Of a DNA stretch of 64,000 nt, positions 45,310-53,947 are shown piece after piece; within the stretch, counting starts at the first letter, position 1; each line of letters begins with the position of its first letter. The stretch covers positions 682,001 through 746,000 of the forward strand of contig NZ_NRIR01000001.1 in NCBI RefSeq assembly GCF_002282855.1, read 5' to 3'. The position numbers and the translations under genes were made by a program. Source of the stretch: Paraferrimonas sedimenticola (GTDB taxonomy: Bacteria; Pseudomonadota; Gammaproteobacteria; Enterobacterales; Shewanellaceae). The notes under the pieces are model-generated. The model was not told the DNA's origin. It ran no database searches and was given only the letters and a program-made list of their open reading frames with translations.

Positions 45310-45501
45310 TTAAGCTGGCTTGAGGCCAAGTTTTTCTAGAATCCACATCATTGGGCACCAGCCGCTAAAGGCCGACTGAATTTGATTGAGCGCCACGAAT
45401 ACGCTTAACCATACCCAGATTGGGTCTACCCAAATAGTTAGCGCCAATGACAGCAATAACACGCTGCCTGCGACCAATCGTAATCCTTCGTTTACTGTCA
45501 T
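45310..45501 (-). CDS. DUF2892 (YgaP-type) membrane protein
   Basis: A 63-residue protein from ATG 45501 (GAGGAGC upstream) with two hydrophobic spans and the motif FSGWCPMMWILEKLGL. This is the transmembrane domain family that is fused to rhodanese in E. coli YgaP; here there is no rhodanese domain. It is downstream of the ArsR gene, 17 bp away, the same pairing as ygaV-ygaP, which suggests persulfide or thiosulfate-related control. Confidence 0.82.
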   Translation of the reverse strand: MTVNEGLRLVAGSVLLLSLALTIWVDPIWVWLSVFVALNQIQSAFSGWCPMMWILEKLGLKPA

Positions 45502-45518
45502 GATTTGCTCCTCGCGAT

Positions 45519-45827
45519 TTAACAATACACTTGATGCAAAGCTTCCAGTAACTGCTCCAACTCTTTGTCGACCACCGAGAAATACTTGTAGCTACCGTCG
45601 CTGCGCGCCTGAATCAGCCCTTGTAAGCTCATCGCCTTTAAAAACTGAGACACTTGCGATTGCGAAAGACCGGTTAAGCCTTCTAGCTGGCTAACGCTTT
45701 GCTCTCCTTGAGCCAGGTGACACAGAATCAACAGACGCTTAGGGTGCGACAGGACTTTCATCACTTGCGCTACCTTTTCACACTGTTGCCCCATTGCCTC
45801 TAGGCTCATATTGGCTTTAGCCGTCAT
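45519..45827 (-). CDS. ArsR family regulator, SqrR/BigR/YgaV-like
   Basis: A 102-residue winged-helix repressor from ATG 45827 (GAGGAAAC upstream). The HTH is SVSQLEGLTGLSQSQVSQFLK. Two cysteines, in RLLILCHL and the C-terminal VYC, are at the positions that form a di- or polysulfide bridge in the SqrR/BigR/YgaV sensors; no ArsR metal-site CVC motif is seen. It sits between the DUF2892 gene and a divergent RND pump, so it probably represses both. The sensing chemistry is inferred from the cysteine positions. Confidence 0.8.
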   Translation of the reverse strand: MTAKANMSLEAMGQQCEKVAQVMKVLSHPKRLLILCHLAQGEQSVSQLEGLTGLSQSQVSQFLKAMSLQGLIQARSDGSYKYFSVVDKELEQLLEALHQVYC

Positions 45828-45877
45828 AGTTTCCTCGTTACTCGTCAAACTCGATTGCGAGAGTGTACCGGATTGTG

Positions 45878-45906
45878 TTTGCATTATCATATTACAATAT
45901 TATAAT
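45878..45906 (+). promoter_or_regulatory. RND pump promoter
   Basis: TTTGCA at 45878-45883 and TATAAT at 45901-45906 are separated by 17 bp, giving a leader of about 30 nt before ATG 45941. Confidence 0.7.
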
Positions 45907-45907
45907 G
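45882..45907. promoter_or_regulatory. Probable ArsR-type operator
   Basis: A 26-bp AT-rich dyad: CATTATCATATTA pairs with CAATATTATAATG, differing at two positions per half. It covers the spacer and -10 of the RND promoter and lies 55 bp from the ArsR start, so one bound repressor could block the pump and possibly its own gene. Confidence 0.65.
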
Positions 45908-45940
45908 CCGATATGTCAACTCATGAATTCGAGTCGTTTT

Positions 45941-48900
45941 ATGTCTAACCCGATCGATACTATGGTCAAAGCCAGTTTGCAAAGTCGCCTACCCCTGTGG
46001 ATTTTGGTGACAGCACTGGTGATGGGTGTGCTGGCGCTGCAGCTCACCCCAAGGGAAGAAGAGCCGCAAATTCGAGTCCCGATGATCGATGTGCAAGTGC
46101 TTGCCCCTGGCCTATCCGCCCAGCAGGTGGAAAAACAAGTCAGTATTCCACTGGAAAAACTGCTGAATCAAATTAAAGGTGTAGAACACATCTACTCCCA
46201 AAGCTCCGCGGGCATGGCCATGGTGACCTTGCGCTTTGAAGTCGGCCAACCCCGCGAGCAATCGCTACTGGACACTTATAACAAGCTGCACTCCAACCTA
46301 GACCGAATACCTGCGGTAGTTAGCGACTGGCAGCTAAAGCCGATGGAAGTGGACGATGTACCTGTAGTGGCACTAGGCCTTTGGAGCGAAAACCCACAGC
46401 AGGTGGATGCTTACCAGCTAGGGCGTTTAGCCCAAGAAGTGGCCATTCAACTGCAGGCGATTGCCGATACTAGCGAAGTGAAACTGGTTGGCGCTTTAAA
46501 GCGTCAATTGCGAGTGGAGCTTGACCCAAGCGCGATGGCCGCACGCCAGGTGTCCACCGAGGAAGTGATTAACGCGGTGCGTCAGAGCCACGCCCGCCAA
46601 TACGCCGGTGAGCTCACCGTTGCCAACCAACAAATTCGCTTAGAGAGCGGTGATTGGGCGCGCACCAAAGCCGAGCTAGAAGCTCTGCCTGTCGCCGTGG
46701 TAAACGGCGCGCAGGTGCCATTAGGGGATATCGCCACCTTGGTGGACGGCGCTGAGCAAGCCCAACAGTATCAGTGGCTGCAGTTTGCCAATAACAGTTC
46801 TAAATCTTCCGACCACAGTGGTCAGTATCCTATGGTGACCTTGTCGGTGGCCAAACAACCCGGCGCCAATGCGGTCACCATTGCCAATCAAGTCCACCAG
46901 CTAATGGCACAGCTGGAAAGCGAGTGGCTGCCAGACGGAGTGAAGGTTGAGGTCCTGCGCGACTACGGCCAGACCGCCAACGAGAAGGTCAACAATTTAA
47001 CCGGCTCGCTGGCCTTTGCTGTGGTGACCGTGGTGATTTTCATTGGCCTATTTTTGGGCTGGCGCGCCGCAATTGTCGTGGGCTTAGCTGTACCTATCTG
47101 TTACGGCATAACTTTGGGTTTGGACTTAGCCTTTGGCTATACCATTAACCGAGTCACTCTGTTTGCGCTGATCTTGTCGCTGGGTTTATTGGTGGACGAT
47201 CCGATCACCGGTGTGGACAACATTGAGCGTCACCTTCAGCTTGAGCGCAGCTCGAGCAAGTCCGCCGAAGAGGTCAGCGATGGCATTACTCAAGCCATGT
47301 CGGAAATTCGCCCGGCGCTGTTGATGTCGACCCTGACGATTGTACTGGCGTTTGTGCCCTTGGCCTTTATCACGGGCATGATGGGCCCCTACATGGCGCC
47401 GATGGCGTTTAACGTACCAGTTAGTGTGACCGTGTCTACTTTGGTTGCCTTGTTAGTTACCCCTTGGTTGGCCAAGGCCTGGTTAAAACCCAAGCCTCAA
47501 GCGCAACAGTCCGTTGAAGTTAAGCCTAGCCTTTACTCTCGTGTGCTTACCCCTCTGTTAGAGTCGCGCAAAGCCGCCAAGCTGAGCTTGTGGTTGGTAC
47601 TGGGCTTGTTTGCTTTGGCGGTTGCTCTACCGGCGATGCGCTTGGTTCCGCTAAAACTACTGCCCTTTGACAACAAGAACGAAGTGCAGGTGATCATCGA
47701 CATGCCGCCTTCTGCGAGCTTACAGGCGACCGCGGCCAAGACTCAGGCGGTGGCCAATGCAGTGGCCGAGCTTAACGAGGTGGACGCGATTGCCGCCTAT
47801 GTGGGTGAGGCCTCGCCAATGGACTTTAACGGTTTGGTGCGTCGCTACTACCAACGCAACCAGTGGTATCAGGCCGAACTTCGCTTAACTCTGGCCGATA
47901 AATCAGTACGCGAGCATCAGTCGCACGCCATCGTGCTGCGCCTTCGTGAGCATTTAGCCCACTTTAATCAGGGGGATGAGCGCATCAAGGTGGTAGAAGT
48001 GCCACCGGGCCCTCCTGTGATGAGCACCCTTGTGGCCGAGGTGCGCCGCGATCCGTTAGTAAGTGCCGATGCCGCCGAGCAAAGCGCGCGGAATCTTATG
48101 GCACGCTTGAACCAAGAAGCTCACGTGGTTGAGGTGGACTCGAGCTTGTCGCGCTACCAAGAGCAAATGAATTTTGTGGTTAACAAGCAAAAGGCCGCTC
48201 AATCTGGGGTGTCCACTCAGCAGGTAAATCAAGCCTTACAACTGGCGAACGGCGGTCTGGTGGCTAGCCACTGGCCTTTGGCGCACGAGGCTGAACCAAC
48301 ACCTATCATGCTGCAGTTCGGCCGCGATCTTCGCAGCCAACTGAGCGACTTTGACCAATTGCAGTTCAAGAGCCAAGCCGGCTTTGTGCAGCAAAACCAA
48401 GGTGAAGGTCTGGATGCCAGCCCACGGGCTATGGTGGCGCTGGCGGAATTGGGCGAATGGCAAAGCCAAGCGGTGGATGCCACTCTGTTCCGCAAGGACT
48501 TAAGCCCAGTGATCTATGTAACTGCCGAGGTTAACGGACGCACGCCTGCCGAGGTGATTGCCGATATCAATGCGGATCAGGGCAAAACTGACACTGGCGC
48601 GCCTGTGCCGGATTGGCAGTCGCGCTCTTTTCTTAATAATGGCGCTAATATCCCTTGGCAAATGGAGCCAGGCACCAAAGTTAGCTGGACCGGCGAGGGT
48701 GAGCTTAGAATCACCATACGTGTGTTCCGCGATATGGGTATCGCGTTTGCCTTTGCCCTAGCCGCTATCTACCTGGTGCTGCGCTGGCAGACCCAAAGCG
48801 CTGCGCTAGCCGGGATTATCATGTCGGCTATCCCACTGACCATGATTGGCATTATGCCAGGCTTTTATCTGATGAATCAGTTTGGCGAACGTGTGATTGC

Positions 48901-49276
48901 CGGTGCACCTGAGCCTGTACTGTTCACCGCCACCGCCATGATTGGAATGATAGCTCTGGCTGGCATTGCCGTGCGCAACTCGTTAATTTTGGTGGAGTTT
49001 ATCGGCGCGCAGCGCAAACTTGGTGTGCCTATTAAGCAAGCTCTGCTGCAAGCCGGTGACGCGCGGCTGCGCCCCGTGCTACTGACCGCTGGTACCACCT
49101 TACTGGGTAACCTGGTGATCACCCTAGACCCAGTCTTTAGCGGACTGGCCCTAGCCATTATTTTCGGTATTTTAGCCTCCACCCTATTTTCACTATTGGT
49201 GGTGCCAGTGGTGTACCTGTTGGTATTCGACAAGCCACAAGCCAACCCAACTCAAACCCTAAAGGATGCCTCATGA
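45941..49276 (+). CDS. RND efflux transporter permease
   Basis: A protein of about 1111 residues, with a second-half TM segment ITIRVFRDMGIAFAFALAAIY and TM4 motif LVDDPITGVDNIERHL. The standard motif is closer to VDDAIVVVEN; the DDPI variant fits the subgroup often found beside ArsR/DUF2892 genes. The start is uncertain: ATG 45941 (MSNPIDTMVKAS) is chosen; in-frame ATGs at 45923 and 45863 also exist. The adaptor gene follows, overlapping by 4 bp. The substrate is unknown. Confidence 0.88.
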   Translation: MSNPIDTMVKASLQSRLPLWILVTALVMGVLALQLTPREEEPQIRVPMIDVQVLAPGLSAQQVEKQVSIPLEKLLNQIKGVEHIYSQSSAGMAMVTLRFEVGQPREQSLLDTYNKLHSNLDRIPAVVSDWQLKPMEVDDVPVVALGLWSENPQQVDAYQLGRLAQEVAIQLQAIADTSEVKLVGALKRQLRVELDPSAMAARQVSTEEVINAVRQSHARQYAGELTVANQQIRLESGDWARTKAELEALPVAVVNGAQVPLGDIATLVDGAEQAQQYQWLQFANNSSKSSDHSGQYPMVTLSVAKQPGANAVTIANQVHQLMAQLESEWLPDGVKVEVLRDYGQTANEKVNNLTGSLAFAVVTVVIFIGLFLGWRAAIVVGLAVPICYGITLGLDLAFGYTINRVTLFALILSLGLLVDDPITGVDNIERHLQLERSSSKSAEEVSDGITQAMSEIRPALLMSTLTIVLAFVPLAFITGMMGPYMAPMAFNVPVSVTVSTLVALLVTPWLAKAWLKPKPQAQQSVEVKPSLYSRVLTPLLESRKAAKLSLWLVLGLFALAVALPAMRLVPLKLLPFDNKNEVQVIIDMPPSASLQATAAKTQAVANAVAELNEVDAIAAYVGEASPMDFNGLVRRYYQRNQWYQAELRLTLADKSVREHQSHAIVLRLREHLAHFNQGDERIKVVEVPPGPPVMSTLVAEVRRDPLVSADAAEQSARNLMARLNQEAHVVEVDSSLSRYQEQMNFVVNKQKAAQSGVSTQQVNQALQLANGGLVASHWPLAHEAEPTPIMLQFGRDLRSQLSDFDQLQFKSQAGFVQQNQGEGLDASPRAMVALAELGEWQSQAVDATLFRKDLSPVIYVTAEVNGRTPAEVIADINADQGKTDTGAPVPDWQSRSFLNNGANIPWQMEPGTKVSWTGEGELRITIRVFRDMGIAFAFALAAIYLVLRWQTQSAALAGIIMSAIPLTMIGIMPGFYLMNQFGERVIAGAPEPVLFTATAMIGMIALAGIAVRNSLILVEFIGAQRKLGVPIKQALLQAGDARLRPVLLTAGTTLLGNLVITLDPVFSGLALAIIFGILASTLFSLLVVPVVYLLVFDKPQANPTQTLKDAS

Positions 49277-50325
49277 AACGTATTAGCTTAACTCTCGCCG
49301 CAATCGCCATGCTGGTGATTGTGATTGTGTGGATGGCCGGTGGGTTTAACGAACAAATCGAGCCAGGCCAACAAGCCGCAGCGCCACTTGATAACAGTGC
49401 TGAGACGCAAACCCTAAGCCCCACCCAGTTACAGGGTTTTGAGGCGGTTGCCGCGAGCTTGGCCGCTGAGCACAACACCGACTTGTCTTCACAAGTGATG
49501 GCGCGTATCGCCAAGATTCAAGTGCGGGCGGGCGATTCAGTCACAGCAGGCCAAACTCTGATCACTCTAGAGCAAGAGGACAGCCGCTCGGTGTTAGCCC
49601 AAGCCGAAGCTCAGCTAAAAGCCACCCAAGTGCAACGCCAAGATGCTGAGCGTCAAAACCAAAGGGTTAGCGAGTTGGCGGCAAAAGGACTGGCCTCCAA
49701 GGCGGAGCGAGATCGCGCTCAGGCCCAGTTGGACACCCTAACAGCTCAGGTTAAACAGGCGGAACAATCCCTGTCGCAAGCTAAAGCCAACTTGAGCTAC
49801 CGCCAAATTGCCGCGCCTATTGACGGTGTGATTGTGGATCGCTTTGCCGAAGAAGGTGACATGGCCAACCCGGGTAAACCTCTGTTGAGCTTGTACAATC
49901 CGCAAGCCCTGCGAGTGGAGGCCAAAGTGCGTGAAAGCTTGGCAGTAGACCTAGTAGTGGGCCAACAACTAACGGTAGAGATCCCTGCGCTGGAGTTAAC
50001 TACTACGGCCTTGATTACCCAAGTGGTACCCGCCGCGGATAGCAACAGTCGCAGCGTTACCATTAAGGCCAAGCTCGAGGCGGCGCCGCAATTGCGCCCA
50101 GGTCTTTACGCCAGTCTGCAAATCCCTACCGAGACTCGCGATGCCCTGCTGATTGACGATGCTTATCTCGTGCGCCAAGGACAGCTGCAAATGGTTTATG
50201 TGAAAACCGAGCAGGGCTTAAGTCGTCGCATTGTTGAGCTGAGTCAGGCCAGATACCAGGGCAAACGCGAAATCCTGTCTGGATTGCAAGCTGGTGAGCA
50301 ACTGGTGATGCCCCCAACCCGATAG
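49273..50325 (+). CDS. RND efflux periplasmic adaptor
   Basis: A 350-residue membrane fusion protein with an N-terminal membrane anchor (IAMLVIVIVWMAGG), lipoyl halves (VRAGDSVTAGQTLITLEQED; IAAPIDGVIVDRFAEEGD) and a coiled-coil hairpin (residues about 105-175). ATG overlaps the pump stop (ATGA). The order pump-then-adaptor is the reverse of the pair at 6.7-10.8 kb. No outer-membrane channel gene follows. Confidence 0.92.
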   Translation: MKRISLTLAAIAMLVIVIVWMAGGFNEQIEPGQQAAAPLDNSAETQTLSPTQLQGFEAVAASLAAEHNTDLSSQVMARIAKIQVRAGDSVTAGQTLITLEQEDSRSVLAQAEAQLKATQVQRQDAERQNQRVSELAAKGLASKAERDRAQAQLDTLTAQVKQAEQSLSQAKANLSYRQIAAPIDGVIVDRFAEEGDMANPGKPLLSLYNPQALRVEAKVRESLAVDLVVGQQLTVEIPALELTTTALITQVVPAADSNSRSVTIKAKLEAAPQLRPGLYASLQIPTETRDALLIDDAYLVRQGQLQMVYVKTEQGLSRRIVELSQARYQGKREILSGLQAGEQLVMPPTR

Positions 50326-50361
50326 ATAGTCCGCGTTAGCCAAAACTGAGCTATTGAGTAG

Positions 50362-50399
50362 AAAAAACGTCGAGCGCTGTTAAGCCTCGACGTCTTTTA
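50362..50399. terminator. Probable terminator
   Basis: ACGTCGAG / CTCGACGT stem with A-rich and T-rich flanks, between the convergent adaptor and TetR genes. The minus-strand side has the longer T run. Confidence 0.7.
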
Positions 50400-50472
50400 T
50401 TGCTCTGCGCAAATCTCATTAGAGCAAACAATAGCAACAAGGTAGTGAATTCTATATAAATTGCTACTCTGG

Positions 50473-51072
50473 CTAGGCCAGCATTCCCTCTACTGCCTCG
50501 CGAGCGATTTGTTTGAGCTGTTCTTGGCTAGCGCCGTTTCGCGCCATAACCGCTAGCCCAAATTGCTGGGTTAACAGGTAGTGTGCCAACGTCTCGGGCT
50601 TCTTGTCGGAGCTTAGATTCTGTTTATCGATTTCATCGGCAAAGAACTGGCTAAAAGATGCTATCGAAGCACTGTTAATCTCAGTGACAGCCTTAGCCGC
50701 CTCAGCCGGCAGACAACTACTACCTGACTCGCAAGTGCTGTTGACCACAAAGCAGCCCAAGGGCAACTCGCTATCGGCAATCGAGCCAATCACAGAGTCC
50801 AAAAAAGCCACCAGCCGCGCTTGCAAGCTGGCCCCTTCGGTTTGCAGATGCAAAGCATGTGGCGAGCCATATTCGTTGACGTACTGATTGATAGCACTCA
50901 CGAATAGCGCTTCTTTATTGCCAAACGCCGCGTACAGGCTGGGCTTATTGATACCCATAGCCGCTATCAAGTCACTCAGGGATGTGCCCGAGTAGCCTTT
51001 AGACCAAAACACCTGCAAGGCTTTTTGCAAAGATTCCTCTGCGTCAAACGCTCTGTGTCGACCCGCCGCCAT
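50473..51072 (-). CDS. TetR family regulator of the SDR gene
   Basis: A 199-residue repressor from ATG 51072 (GGAGC upstream); the HTH is in SLSDLIAAMGINKPSLYAAF. The C-terminal part includes LGCFVVNSTCESGSSCLP, a cysteine-rich stretch typical of the AcrR/TetR_C_11-like subgroup. It is divergent from an SDR oxidoreductase; matching operators lie between them. Confidence 0.88.
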   Translation of the reverse strand: MAAGRHRAFDAEESLQKALQVFWSKGYSGTSLSDLIAAMGINKPSLYAAFGNKEALFVSAINQYVNEYGSPHALHLQTEGASLQARLVAFLDSVIGSIADSELPLGCFVVNSTCESGSSCLPAEAAKAVTEINSASIASFSQFFADEIDKQNLSSDKKPETLAHYLLTQQFGLAVMARNGASQEQLKQIAREAVEGMLA

Positions 51073-51104
51073 ATGTGCTCCAAAAAACAATTTCATCCAT
51101 TAGC

Positions 51105-51156
51105 TTGACATTATATACCGCTCGGTACAGAATTCAAATATGTACCGATTGGTACA
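51105..51156. promoter_or_regulatory. SDR promoter with two TetR operators
   Basis: TTGACA (51105-51110) and CAGAAT (51128-51133) are 17 bp apart. Palindromes TACCGCTCGGTA (51116-51127) and GTACCGATTGGTAC (51142-51155) share the half-site TACCG; one lies inside the spacer and the other just past the start point, a typical repressor layout. Confidence 0.7.
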
Positions 51157-51256
51157 AAATTAGAATCTGACTATCAGATTGTGCGTATCGGAGAGTTAAG
51201 CAGTCGACGTTGTCCCGTGCTCACAGCCAACAAAATCACAGTATTGGAGAAACGAC

Positions 51257-52012
51257 ATGATTAATTTAGAAGGTAAAGTCGCAGTCATTACCGGCGGTAA
51301 CAGCGGTATGGGTTTCGAAACTGCACGGCAGTTTAAGGCCCTTGGTGCTCGTGTAGTGATTACCGGCAGAAACCAAGACTCACTGCTTAGCGCAGCGCAT
51401 CAATTGGGCGTAAGAAGTGTTGTCGCGGATCAATCCAAGTTGGACGACTTGGACAATCTAGTAAATGCAGTTAAACAGCAACACGGCAGCGTCGACATTC
51501 TGTTTATCAATGCAGGCGTGGCCTCCTTCGCACCGGTGGAGCACACCACAGAAGCCCAGTTTGACAACATCATGGACATCAACTTCAAAGGGGCCTTTTT
51601 TACCCTGCAAAAGTTCTTACCTATCTTGAACGATGGCGCCTCAGTGATAAACCTGTCATCCATCAATGCTTACACTGGGATGCCCAACACCGCGGTTTAC
51701 GCCGCCAGTAAAGCGGCACTGAACTCACTAACTCGTACCGCCGCAAGCGAATTGGCACCGCGAAAAATTAGAGTGAATGCGGTTAATCCCGGCCCTATTG
51801 AAACAGCAATCTTTAGCAAGCTTGGTATGCCAGATGAGGCCATTGGTGAGTTCGCTCAAGCGATGCAAAACCGTATACCTCTGAAGCGCTTTGGTAAGCC
51901 AGAGGAAGTCAGTAACTTGGTGGCGTTTCTGGCATCGGATGCGGCCAGTTTTATCTCAGGGGCTGAGTACAACATCGATGGTGCGGTGAACGTTAATCCT
52001 CTACTGCAGTGA
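51257..52012 (+). CDS. Short-chain dehydrogenase/reductase (SDR)
   Basis: A 251-residue classical SDR with the nucleotide motif TGGNSGMG (residues about 13-20), NAG at about 90 (INAGVASF), catalytic Ser in INLSSINAY and YAASK, and PGPIET. Short-chain alcohol or ketone substrates cannot be told from sequence. It is controlled by the divergent TetR gene, which is often the case for electrophile-induced reductases. AGG-rich GGAGAAACGAC precedes the ATG. Confidence 0.9.
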   Translation: MINLEGKVAVITGGNSGMGFETARQFKALGARVVITGRNQDSLLSAAHQLGVRSVVADQSKLDDLDNLVNAVKQQHGSVDILFINAGVASFAPVEHTTEAQFDNIMDINFKGAFFTLQKFLPILNDGASVINLSSINAYTGMPNTAVYAASKAALNSLTRTAASELAPRKIRVNAVNPGPIETAIFSKLGMPDEAIGEFAQAMQNRIPLKRFGKPEEVSNLVAFLASDAASFISGAEYNIDGAVNVNPLLQ

Positions 52013-52064
52013 TTAACTCGCGAAGGCTATCTGAATGGGTCGAATTGCTTGCTAACTCGAGCCA

Positions 52065-52100
52065 TAAAAAAACGGGATTCTCTTGAATCCCGTTTTTTTG
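52065..52100. terminator. Bidirectional terminator
   Basis: AAAAAAACGGGATTC / GAATCCCGTTTTTTT stem with a short loop, between the convergent SDR gene and ychF. Confidence 0.92.
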
Positions 52101-52121
52101 AGTGTCTTGTTTGACTACCGC

Positions 52122-53213
52122 TTACACGTTGAAGCGGAAGTGAATCACATCACCATCAGCAACAATGTAGTCTTTACCTTCTAGACGCCACTTACCGGCA
52201 TCCTTGGCACCCGACTCGCCGTTGTTATCGATGTAGTCTTGATAACCCACGATCTCAGCGCGAATAAAGCCTTTCTCGAAGTCGGTGTGGATTTTACCCG
52301 CAGCTTGCGGTGCAGTAGCGCCCACAGGGATTGTCCAGGCGCGCACTTCTTTAACACCAGCGGTGAAGTAGGTTTGCAGGTGCAGCAAGTCGTAACCGGC
52401 GCGAATCACACGGTCAAGACCGGCTTCTTCTAGGCCCATGTCTTCCATGAACTCTTCGCGCTCTTCGTCATCAAGCTCAGCGATTTCCGACTCGATTGAG
52501 GCACAAACCGCAACGACTACAGCGTTTTCGCCAGCAGCGATTTCACGCACTTTGTCCAACAGCGGGTTATCTTCAAAACCGTCTTCCGCCACGTTGGCGA
52601 TGTACATGGTTGGCTTCATGGTTAGGAAATTGAGGTAGCTAATCGCAGCCAACTCTTCTTTGCTCAGCTCGATGCTGCGCAGCATTTTGGCTTCTTCTAG
52701 AACCGGCAAGAACTTGTTCAGTACTTCGATTTCAAACTTGGCGTCTTTGTCGCCACCTTTGGCGCGCTTGGCTTGACGCTGAATGGCACGCTCACAGGTG
52801 TCTAGGTCAGACAGAGCCAACTCGGTGTTGATCACTTCAATGTCGTCTGCCGGCGATACACTGCCAGCAACGTGCACAACGTTTGGATCGTCAAAGCAGC
52901 GAACCACGTGACCAATGGCGTCGGTTTCGCGAATATTGGCCAGGAACTGGTTACCCAAACCTTCACCTTTTGACGCACCCGCTACCAATCCGGCGATGTC
53001 GACAAACTCCATGGTGGTCGGCAATACGCGCTGTGGGTTGACGATGTCCGCCAACTTTTGCAGGCGCAAATCTGGCACAGGAACCACACCAGTGTTGGGT
53101 TCGATGGTACAAAACGGAAAGTTAGCCGCTTCGATACCGGCTTTGGTTAACGCATTAAATAGTGTTGATTTACCGACGTTTGGCAAACCTACGATGCCGC
53201 ATTTAAAACCCAT
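52122..53213 (-). CDS. ychF: Ribosome-binding ATPase YchF (OBG family)
   Basis: A 363-residue P-loop protein with G1 motif [43 protein letters not shown] (the altered G4 that shifts specificity to ATP) and a C-terminal TGS domain (residues about 278-360). It is linked to ribosome function and stress responses in E. coli. It lies downstream of pth, the usual order. Confidence 0.97.
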   Translation of the reverse strand: MGFKCGIVGLPNVGKSTLFNALTKAGIEAANFPFCTIEPNTGVVPVPDLRLQKLADIVNPQRVLPTTMEFVDIAGLVAGASKGEGLGNQFLANIRETDAIGHVVRCFDDPNVVHVAGSVSPADDIEVINTELALSDLDTCERAIQRQAKRAKGGDKDAKFEIEVLNKFLPVLEEAKMLRSIELSKEELAAISYLNFLTMKPTMYIANVAEDGFEDNPLLDKVREIAAGENAVVVAVCASIESEIAELDDEEREEFMEDMGLEEAGLDRVIRAGYDLLHLQTYFTAGVKEVRAWTIPVGATAPQAAGKIHTDFEKGFIRAEIVGYQDYIDNNGESGAKDAGKWRLEGKDYIVADGDVIHFRFNV

Positions 53214-53223
53214 GCTAAAACCC

Positions 53224-53820
53224 TTATTTGGTCACTTCGGCCTTGAACGAATGCAATCGATTCATGGCCTTGGTCATATCTAATTTAAACAAAGTATCGG
53301 TAGCGCGCAGCGCTTCGTCTACTGCCTCATCGATGGCTGTTTGCTCGTTGGCTGGCGCCCTGCCGAGCACAAAGCCTGAGACCTGGCGCTTATCGCCAGG
53401 GTGGCCGATACCAATTCGCAATCGGTAGAAGCCCTTGTCATTGCCCATCTTACTGATGATGTCTTTCAAACCGTTGTGGCCGCCATGACCACCGCCGAGC
53501 TTGAAACGCGCCACGCCCGGAGGCAAGTCTAGCTCGTCGTGAGCGACGAGAATTTGCTCAGGCGCAATGCGATAAAAATTGGCGAGTGCCGCCACTGACT
53601 TGCCGCTCAAGTTCATAAAAGTGGTTGGGATCAGCAAGCGCACCGGCTTGCCGGCAATATTGGCTTGCGCCGTTAGCCCAAAATACTTGCCATCGGCACG
53701 TAGGCTAGTCCCCGCCAAACGGGCCAGCTCTTCCACGTACCAAGCACCCGCGTTGTGACGGGTTTTGGCGTATTCGCTGCCCGGATTGGCCAGCCCGACA
53801 ATTAACTTAATCTCGCTCAT
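53224..53820 (-). CDS. pth: Peptidyl-tRNA hydrolase
   Basis: A 198-residue enzyme releasing peptides from stalled peptidyl-tRNA. Catalytic His22 (KTRHNAG), Asn in GLANPGSEY and the [26 protein letters not shown] segment are all present. ATG 53820 gives the standard length; the open frame upstream to 53913 lacks a matching start. It precedes ychF by 10 bp. Confidence 0.97.
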   Translation of the reverse strand: MSEIKLIVGLANPGSEYAKTRHNAGAWYVEELARLAGTSLRADGKYFGLTAQANIAGKPVRLLIPTTFMNLSGKSVAALANFYRIAPEQILVAHDELDLPPGVARFKLGGGHGGHNGLKDIISKMGNDKGFYRLRIGIGHPGDKRQVSGFVLGRAPANEQTAIDEAVDEALRATDTLFKLDMTKAMNRLHSFKAEVTK

Positions 53821-53947
53821 TAACCTTTGCTCAAGCGCCGCTACAGTTTCACACTGAGACGCGAAGTGGCGGAAAATCGGCGCATCATAGCAAATCGAAG
53901 CCCCAATCGCCACGCTTGGCGATAAGGGCTAGCGGTTTCCAATTAGG

